Shown piece after piece: positions 24,021-27,960 of a DNA stretch of 27,960 nt. The translations under genes and the position numbers were made by a program. Source of the stretch: SIG589 sp964566175 (GTDB lineage: Bacteria > Bacillota > Clostridia > Oscillospirales > Acutalibacteraceae); the NCBI GenBank assembly GCA_964566175.1, contig CAZMHU010000022.1, forward strand, positions 1 to 27,960, in the 5' to 3' direction. The stretch's first letter is position 1. Every line of letters begins with the position of its first letter. The notes under the pieces are model-generated. The model worked only from the letters and a program-made list of their open reading frames with translations. It made no database searches and had not been told where the DNA came from.

Positions 24021-25763
24021 ATGAAAAAAACAACCACCTTGAAAAAACTTGTTAAAATGCTCGGCAGTCAGATTTATATCTTCGCTTTTTCACTTGTACT
24101 TGCCGCCGCAAGCGTTGCACTCACTCTCTATATTCCCATTCTTTTCGGTGATGCGGTCAACTGTATCATCGGCAAAGGCAATGTTGATTTTGCGGAAATC
24201 AAAACCATAATAATTAAAATAGCCTTGGCAACCGGCGCTACGGCAATTGCCCAATGGCTTATGAGTATTTGCAACAACCGCCTGTGCTACCACCTTATTC
24301 ACAACCTGAGAAAAAAGGCGTTTGAACACCTGCAAGAACTTCCCCTGTCATATATCGACACGCACCCCTACGGTGACACCGTCAGCCGAATTATAACCGA
24401 TACCGATACACTTGCCGACGGACTGCTTATGGGCTTTTCGCAGTTTTTCACAGGCGTTATCACGGTAATCGGAACGATAATTTTAATGTTTCGAATAAAC
24501 TGGCAAATATCCTTGGTCGTTATTGTACTGACCCCCGCTTCATTGCTCATAGCAAAGTTTATCGCAAGCCGCACATACAGTATGTTTAAACTTCAATCCG
24601 AAACCCGCGGCGAACAGACCTCATTTATAGAAGAAACGGTCGGCAACCAAAAAACCGTACAGGCATTTTGCCACGGAGAGATAGCGTCGGAAAAATTCTC
24701 GGAAATAAACGAGCGTCTTCGTGAATGCTCACTCAAAGCGAGTTTCTTCTCCTCAATGGTAAATCCGTCTACACGTGTTATAAACTCGGTAATATATGCT
24801 ATCGTTTGTCTTATGGGTGCTGTTACGGTAATTTCAAGCGGCGGCGCTCTTACAGTCGGTGCACTTTCGGCACTGCTCAGTTACGCCGGACAGTACGCAA
24901 AGCCTTTTAACGAAATTTCCGGTGTTGTGACCGAACTTTCGGCAGCAATCGCATCAGCCGACCGCGTTTTTGAAATTATCGATCAGCCTACCGAACCTTC
25001 CGACAGCACTCTTCCCGAACTTCCCGACGCAAAAGGCAACGTTGCTTTCAACAATATCGCCTTCTCATATACCCCCGAAAAACCGCTTATAAAGGGAATA
25101 AACCTTAACTTTGAAAGCGGAAAGCAAATTGCCATAGTCGGCCCTACCGGATGCGGAAAAACAACCCTTATCAATCTGCTTATGCGCTTTTACGACGTCA
25201 CCGACGGCAGTATCACTGTTGACGGCACGGATATAAGAAACGTAACACGCCACAGCCTGCGTAAAAATTACGGTATGGTTCTTCAGGAAACATGGCTTAA
25301 AGCGGGAACGATAAGAGAAAATATAACATTCGGCAACCCGACCGCCACCGATAGTGAAATTCTTGCAGCGGCAAAATCAACCCACGCACACAGTTTTATA
25401 AAAAGACTTCCAAACGGATACGATACCGTCCTCGGCGAAGACGGCGGCAACTTGTCCGAGGGACAAAAACAACTTATATGTATTACGAGAATAATGCTCT
25501 GTCTGCCGCCGATGTTGATACTCGACGAAGCGACCTCTTCCATAGACGTTAAAACCGAAATGCACATTCAGCACGCATTCACCCGCCTTATGAAAGGGCG
25601 CACGAGTTTTGTTGTCGCACATCGACTTTCGACTATCAAGCATTCGGATATTATTTTGGTAATGAAGGACGGCAACATAATCGAGCACGGCAACCACACC
25701 GAACTGCTGAAACAAAAAGGTTTTTATTACACCCTTTACAACAGTCAGTTCGCAAACGAATAA
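24021..25763 (+). CDS. ABC exporter half-transporter with canonical ATP site (subunit 2)
   Basis: A 580-residue partner with six membrane helices (about 18-315) and a nucleotide-binding domain. Walker A is GPTGCGKT (374-381), Q422 the Q-loop, D502-E503 an intact Walker B and catalytic Glu, and H534 the switch His (AHRLST). Its signature reads LSEGQ (478-482) instead of LSGGQ. It therefore completes the consensus site with subunit 1's LSGGQ, while its own LSEGQ faces subunit 1's degenerate Walker motifs. Substrate is unknown; drugs, lipids or peptides are usual. AAGGAGG lies in the end of subunit 1, so translation is coupled. Confidence 0.96.
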   Translation: MKKTTTLKKLVKMLGSQIYIFAFSLVLAAASVALTLYIPILFGDAVNCIIGKGNVDFAEIKTIIIKIALATGATAIAQWLMSICNNRLCYHLIHNLRKKAFEHLQELPLSYIDTHPYGDTVSRIITDTDTLADGLLMGFSQFFTGVITVIGTIILMFRINWQISLVVIVLTPASLLIAKFIASRTYSMFKLQSETRGEQTSFIEETVGNQKTVQAFCHGEIASEKFSEINERLRECSLKASFFSSMVNPSTRVINSVIYAIVCLMGAVTVISSGGALTVGALSALLSYAGQYAKPFNEISGVVTELSAAIASADRVFEIIDQPTEPSDSTLPELPDAKGNVAFNNIAFSYTPEKPLIKGINLNFESGKQIAIVGPTGCGKTTLINLLMRFYDVTDGSITVDGTDIRNVTRHSLRKNYGMVLQETWLKAGTIRENITFGNPTATDSEILAAAKSTHAHSFIKRLPNGYDTVLGEDGGNLSEGQKQLICITRIMLCLPPMLILDEATSSIDVKTEMHIQHAFTRLMKGRTSFVVAHRLSTIKHSDIILVMKDGNIIEHGNHTELLKQKGFYYTLYNSQFANE

Positions 25764-25771
25764 TCATAGAA

Positions 25772-25801
25772 AAAAGCCTGTGTCATACGACACAGGCTTT
25801 T
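25772..25801. terminator. Bidirectional terminator between the ABC pair and the CofE-like gene
   Basis: A 13-bp perfect stem (25772-25784 with 25789-25801) with loop ATAC, ending in TTTT on + and preceded by A residues that give a U tract on -. Confidence 0.9.
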
Positions 25802-25815
25802 AAAATTATAATCAA

Positions 25816-27015
25816 CTAATCTGTATAGTTATCAAAATATCCCTGAACGAGGACAACAGGTGTTCCCTTGTCGCCCGAACCGCTTGTGAGGTCGCAAAGC
25901 GAACCGATAAGGTCGGTCAACTGGCGAGGTGTTGTACCCTGCGATGCCATATTGCCCACAAGGTTGCCGTTCTTCGCGCGAATGCTTTCGGATATAGCGT
26001 TTTTAAGCGCTTCACCGGAAAGGTCTTTATAATCGTTGTCGGCAAGATATTTAAGTTTGAGTTCGTTCGGGGTGCCGATGAGTCCGTCGGTGTAGGCGGG
26101 AGAAACAACCGGATCGGCAAGTTCCCAAATTTTGCCCTGAGGATCCTTAAACGCACCGTCGCCGTAAACCATAACTTCAACGTGCTTGCCGGTTGCTTCA
26201 AGAATACGTGCCTGAACGTCAAGCACCAAATCCTTGCAGTCTCTCGGGAAGAGTTTTACGGTTTCTTCGGTTGCTTTGTTTGAACCGAGCAAACCGTATT
26301 TTTCGTTACAGCCGCTTCCGTTAACAGGGGCATTCATAATATCGTCCAAACCGCAAACAACCTTTGCGCCTGCCGCCTTTAAGATACGCTTTGTGCGTAC
26401 TCGTGTGTGAATATCACAGTTGATTACGCAGTCGGTGTAGGAAAGGATTGTCTTGGGTTGATTGGAGAAAATAATCTCAACTTCGGCACCCATCTCTCGA
26501 ATGAGGTTGCCATAGTATTCAACATAATCAACGCCGGTGAATTCGTGCTTGTTTTCACCGAACAACTCGCGGTATTTTTCAAGCGTGAGAACGTCGCTGT
26601 GCGGATTTACGCCCGCATCGTCAAGTTTATCAAGGCTGACAAGTTGGTTTCCGACTTCATCGGACGGATAACTCAACATCAAAACAATCTTCTTAGCACC
26701 CTTTGCGATACCACGAAGGCAGATTGCAAAGCGGTTTCTCGACAAAATCGGAAAAATAACACCGACGGTTTCGCCACCGAGTTTTTTTCGAACATCATCC
26801 GCTATGTTGTCAACCGAGGCGTAGTTACCCTGCGCACGTGCGACAATGGATTCGGTCATAGAAATGACATCACGGTCGCGAAGTTCAAAGCCTTCGCACT
26901 CTGCGGCTTCAAGAACACTGTTTGAGATAATGGTCGCAAGGTCATCGCCCTCGCGGATTATCGGACAGCGTATGCCTCTTGATACCGTGCCAACTCTTCT
27001 TTTGCTGTTTTCCAT
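25816..27015 (-). CDS. Coenzyme F420-0:L-glutamate ligase-like protein (CofE family)
   Basis: A 399-residue protein related to CofE, which adds glutamate to coenzyme F420 in methanogens and actinobacteria. The RDRDVISMTESIVARAQGNY block and FPILSRNRFAICLRGIAKG near the start are typical of PF01996, as is VYGDGAFKDPQGKIWELADPVVSP later. It is longer than archaeal CofE (about 250), with a C-terminal ASQGTTPRQLTDLIGSLCDLTSGSGDKGTPV block. No cofC, cofD or fbi gene is nearby and Clostridia are not known F420 producers, so the true acceptor is unknown. AAGGCGGGG precedes the start. It has its own promoter. Confidence 0.88.
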   Translation of the reverse strand: MENSKRRVGTVSRGIRCPIIREGDDLATIISNSVLEAAECEGFELRDRDVISMTESIVARAQGNYASVDNIADDVRKKLGGETVGVIFPILSRNRFAICLRGIAKGAKKIVLMLSYPSDEVGNQLVSLDKLDDAGVNPHSDVLTLEKYRELFGENKHEFTGVDYVEYYGNLIREMGAEVEIIFSNQPKTILSYTDCVINCDIHTRVRTKRILKAAGAKVVCGLDDIMNAPVNGSGCNEKYGLLGSNKATEETVKLFPRDCKDLVLDVQARILEATGKHVEVMVYGDGAFKDPQGKIWELADPVVSPAYTDGLIGTPNELKLKYLADNDYKDLSGEALKNAISESIRAKNGNLVGNMASQGTTPRQLTDLIGSLCDLTSGSGDKGTPVVLVQGYFDNYTD

Positions 27016-27059
27016 TTTAATCCCCGCCTTTTAAAAATAGGTATATTTTTAACAGGAAT

Positions 27060-27088
27060 ATTTTACATCAAAACATCTTCAATAGCAA
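27060..27088 (-). promoter_or_regulatory. Sigma-A promoter of the CofE-like gene
   Basis: On - the boxes are TTGCTA (27088-27083) and TAAAAT (27065-27060), with 17 bases between. The gap between the gene and its neighbour is otherwise AT-rich with no gene. Confidence 0.65.
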
Positions 27089-27139
27089 TACTTTTTTTTA
27101 AAAACGGTGCATTTTTTTTACTGCGAAAGCATTATCGCT

Positions 27140-27637
27140 TTACTGCTTTTCGTAAACCTTTACGATTTCGCCTATTATCATATAATGGCGGTCGTCCGCG
27201 GGATAAAGTTGTGCACAGTCGTTTTGTGTGAAACAATCCGCCTGAAGTCGGTTTTGATAGCGTTTTTTGCAAACAAGCACCAAGCGTGCCTCTTCGAAAA
27301 ACACGGTATTATCCGAAAACACCGGTGTAAGTCCCGCCTGCTCGGTCTTGTTGACATCCCTTCCCGAAAGTTTTCCGCAAACGGCGTGAATATCACGTCT
27401 GTCACCGTAAAACGAAAGCGTAAAATATTCGTTCTCGTTAATAAAATCCATCGTGTAACGCTGGGGACGCACCGCAATAGCAACCGAGTCTTTCGACCAC
27501 ATCTCACCCACGAAGCCCCAACTTGCCGTCATCATATTATAGCCGCTTTCATTGCCCGCCGTTATAAGCATCCACTCATCCGAAATCATTCCGACGGCAT
27601 TTTCTTTAATGTCTTTTACACTTATCTCTTTCCACAT
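27140..27637 (-). CDS. Flavin reductase-like FMN-binding protein
   Basis: A 165-residue split-barrel protein of the flavin reductase-like family (PF01613). The family blocks are MMTASWGFVGEMWSKDSVAIAVRPQRYTMDFI for FMN binding and FTLSFYGDRRDIHAVCGKLSGRDVNK. It probably binds FMN and either reduces free flavin or acts as a small electron carrier in the cytosol. GGAGG precedes ATG. A TATAAT -10 box lies at 27670-27665 on -, without a convincing -35 box. The following gap to the CofE-like gene holds that gene's promoter. Confidence 0.9.
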   Translation of the reverse strand: MWKEISVKDIKENAVGMISDEWMLITAGNESGYNMMTASWGFVGEMWSKDSVAIAVRPQRYTMDFINENEYFTLSFYGDRRDIHAVCGKLSGRDVNKTEQAGLTPVFSDNTVFFEEARLVLVCKKRYQNRLQADCFTQNDCAQLYPADDRHYMIIGEIVKVYEKQ

Positions 27638-27721
27638 AAAAGTACCTCCGTATCTTTTTATTAAATTATATCACGGCACTCACAAAAATACCACCGAATT
27701 TTAAAACTCCGCAGAAAAAGC

Positions 27722-27753
27722 AAAAGCGGCGGGATTTTTATCCTACCGCTTTT
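27722..27753 (-). terminator. Terminator after the spoVAC remnant
   Basis: Outer arms AAAAGCGG (27722-27729) and CCGCTTTT (27746-27753) enclose a 2-base internal loop and a second stem GGAT/ATCC with a TTTT loop. On - it is followed by GCTTTTTC. It ends the spoVAC unit, so spoVAD was not read from that promoter. Confidence 0.75.
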
Positions 27754-27791
27754 AGCATGGCAATAATCTGTCCTACTTATGCACTGTTTAA

Positions 27792-27960
27792 TTATATGCA
27801 CCCTACCAACCAATATATAACTCCGTAAACCGCGCTTGCGCTTATTCCGTATACCAAAACGGGACCCGCTATCGTAAAAAGTTTTACCCCTGTGCCGAGT
27901 ATGCTCCCCTCTGCTTGTGGTCAAGTAGGACCCATTAATTTTTTGCAAAAATTTCGGATT
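27792..27960 (-). pseudogene. spoVAC: C-terminal part of SpoVAC, frameshifted and cut by the window edge
   Basis: On -, from 27911 to the stop at 27792 the frame reads EGSILGTGVKLFTIAGPV, then LVYGISASAVYGVIYWLV. From memory this matches the end of SpoVAC, whose last helix carries EG-LVLG, MFKLAG-VIVFG and an -IVGMI type ending. SpoVAC is a membrane protein that moves dipicolinic acid into the forespore. Just upstream, CTT GAC CAC AAG (27925-27914) gives the expected LDHK, but in another frame: one base is missing between AAG and CAGAG. Before that the frame carries stops. Either the gene is broken or the sequence has errors near this end. No start lies in the window. Confidence 0.6.

Noticed and set aside
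27770..27931. 9-bp inverted repeat GTCCTACTT...AAGTAGGAC flanking the spoVAC tail
   Set aside because: Nine bases is short, the ends show no target duplication and no transposase is present. One copy lies in the SpoVAC coding part. Chance is the better explanation.
27661..27948. 95-residue frame on - covering the spoVAC remnant
   Set aside because: Its composition (Arg/Lys/Tyr/Cys-rich, no domain pattern) is that of an out-of-frame reading. A neighbouring frame gives the clear SpoVAC tail instead.

Overview
The window (27,960 bases, moderate GC, about 45% by eye) reads as chromosome of an anaerobic, endospore-forming member of the Clostridia, most like the gut/rumen Oscillospiraceae-Ruminococcaceae group. 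The reasons are strong Shine-Dalgarno sites (GGAGG, GGTGA), textbook sigma-A promoters with 17-base spacing, spore proteins (SpoVAD, the tail of SpoVAC, a SpoIIQ-like M23 protein) and gut-Firmicute style genes (a variant IMP dehydrogenase, the DUF1667 flavoprotein cluster, a CofE-like ligase). I see no tRNA, rRNA, CRISPR array, insertion sequence or phage gene. Species cannot be named from this.

Layout. 1-2890: ychF, a small membrane protein and alr (alanine racemase) on +. 2897-5895: mgtE (-) and a MATE exporter (+), divergent from two clear promoters. 5895-6090: a non-coding stretch with two hairpins and an 11-bp palindrome. 6088-7710: a SpoIIQ-like M23 protein (+) facing a glycosyltransferase (-). 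7785-11315: mscL, tex and an E2-acyltransferase-like gene as one + unit. 11317-13462: an AI-2E family permease and, behind it, an overlapping set of three small unknown genes, all on -. 13536-14009: a YfcE/MJ0936-type phosphoesterase (+).

14012-17798 is the most coherent system: a perfect sigma-A promoter, a leader with a 17-bp terminator hairpin, then a GlpA-like flavoprotein with a [2Fe-2S] domain, a second FAD/NAD oxidoreductase, a DUF1667 protein and GlpP, the glycerol-3-phosphate-responsive antiterminator. The sequence therefore suggests an operon that encodes the protein which lets RNA polymerase through its own leader.

17816-22153 (-): guaB, an iron-sulfur flavodoxin plus an aldo/keto reductase as a pair, and a solitary spoVAD behind a sigma-G-like promoter. 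22233-25801 (+): two ABC exporter half-transporters whose ATPase motifs show an asymmetric heterodimer. 25816-27960 (-): a CofE-like ligase, a flavin reductase-like protein, and the broken C-terminal end of spoVAC followed by its own terminator. SpoVAC and SpoVAD, usually adjacent, are here about 5.7 kb apart.

Most genes are housekeeping and well recognised. The parts worth a second look are the self-contained GlpP circuit, the three-gene small-protein operon, the split and frameshifted spoVA genes, the CofE-like ligase with no F420 genes beside it, and the structured non-coding stretch before the M23 gene.
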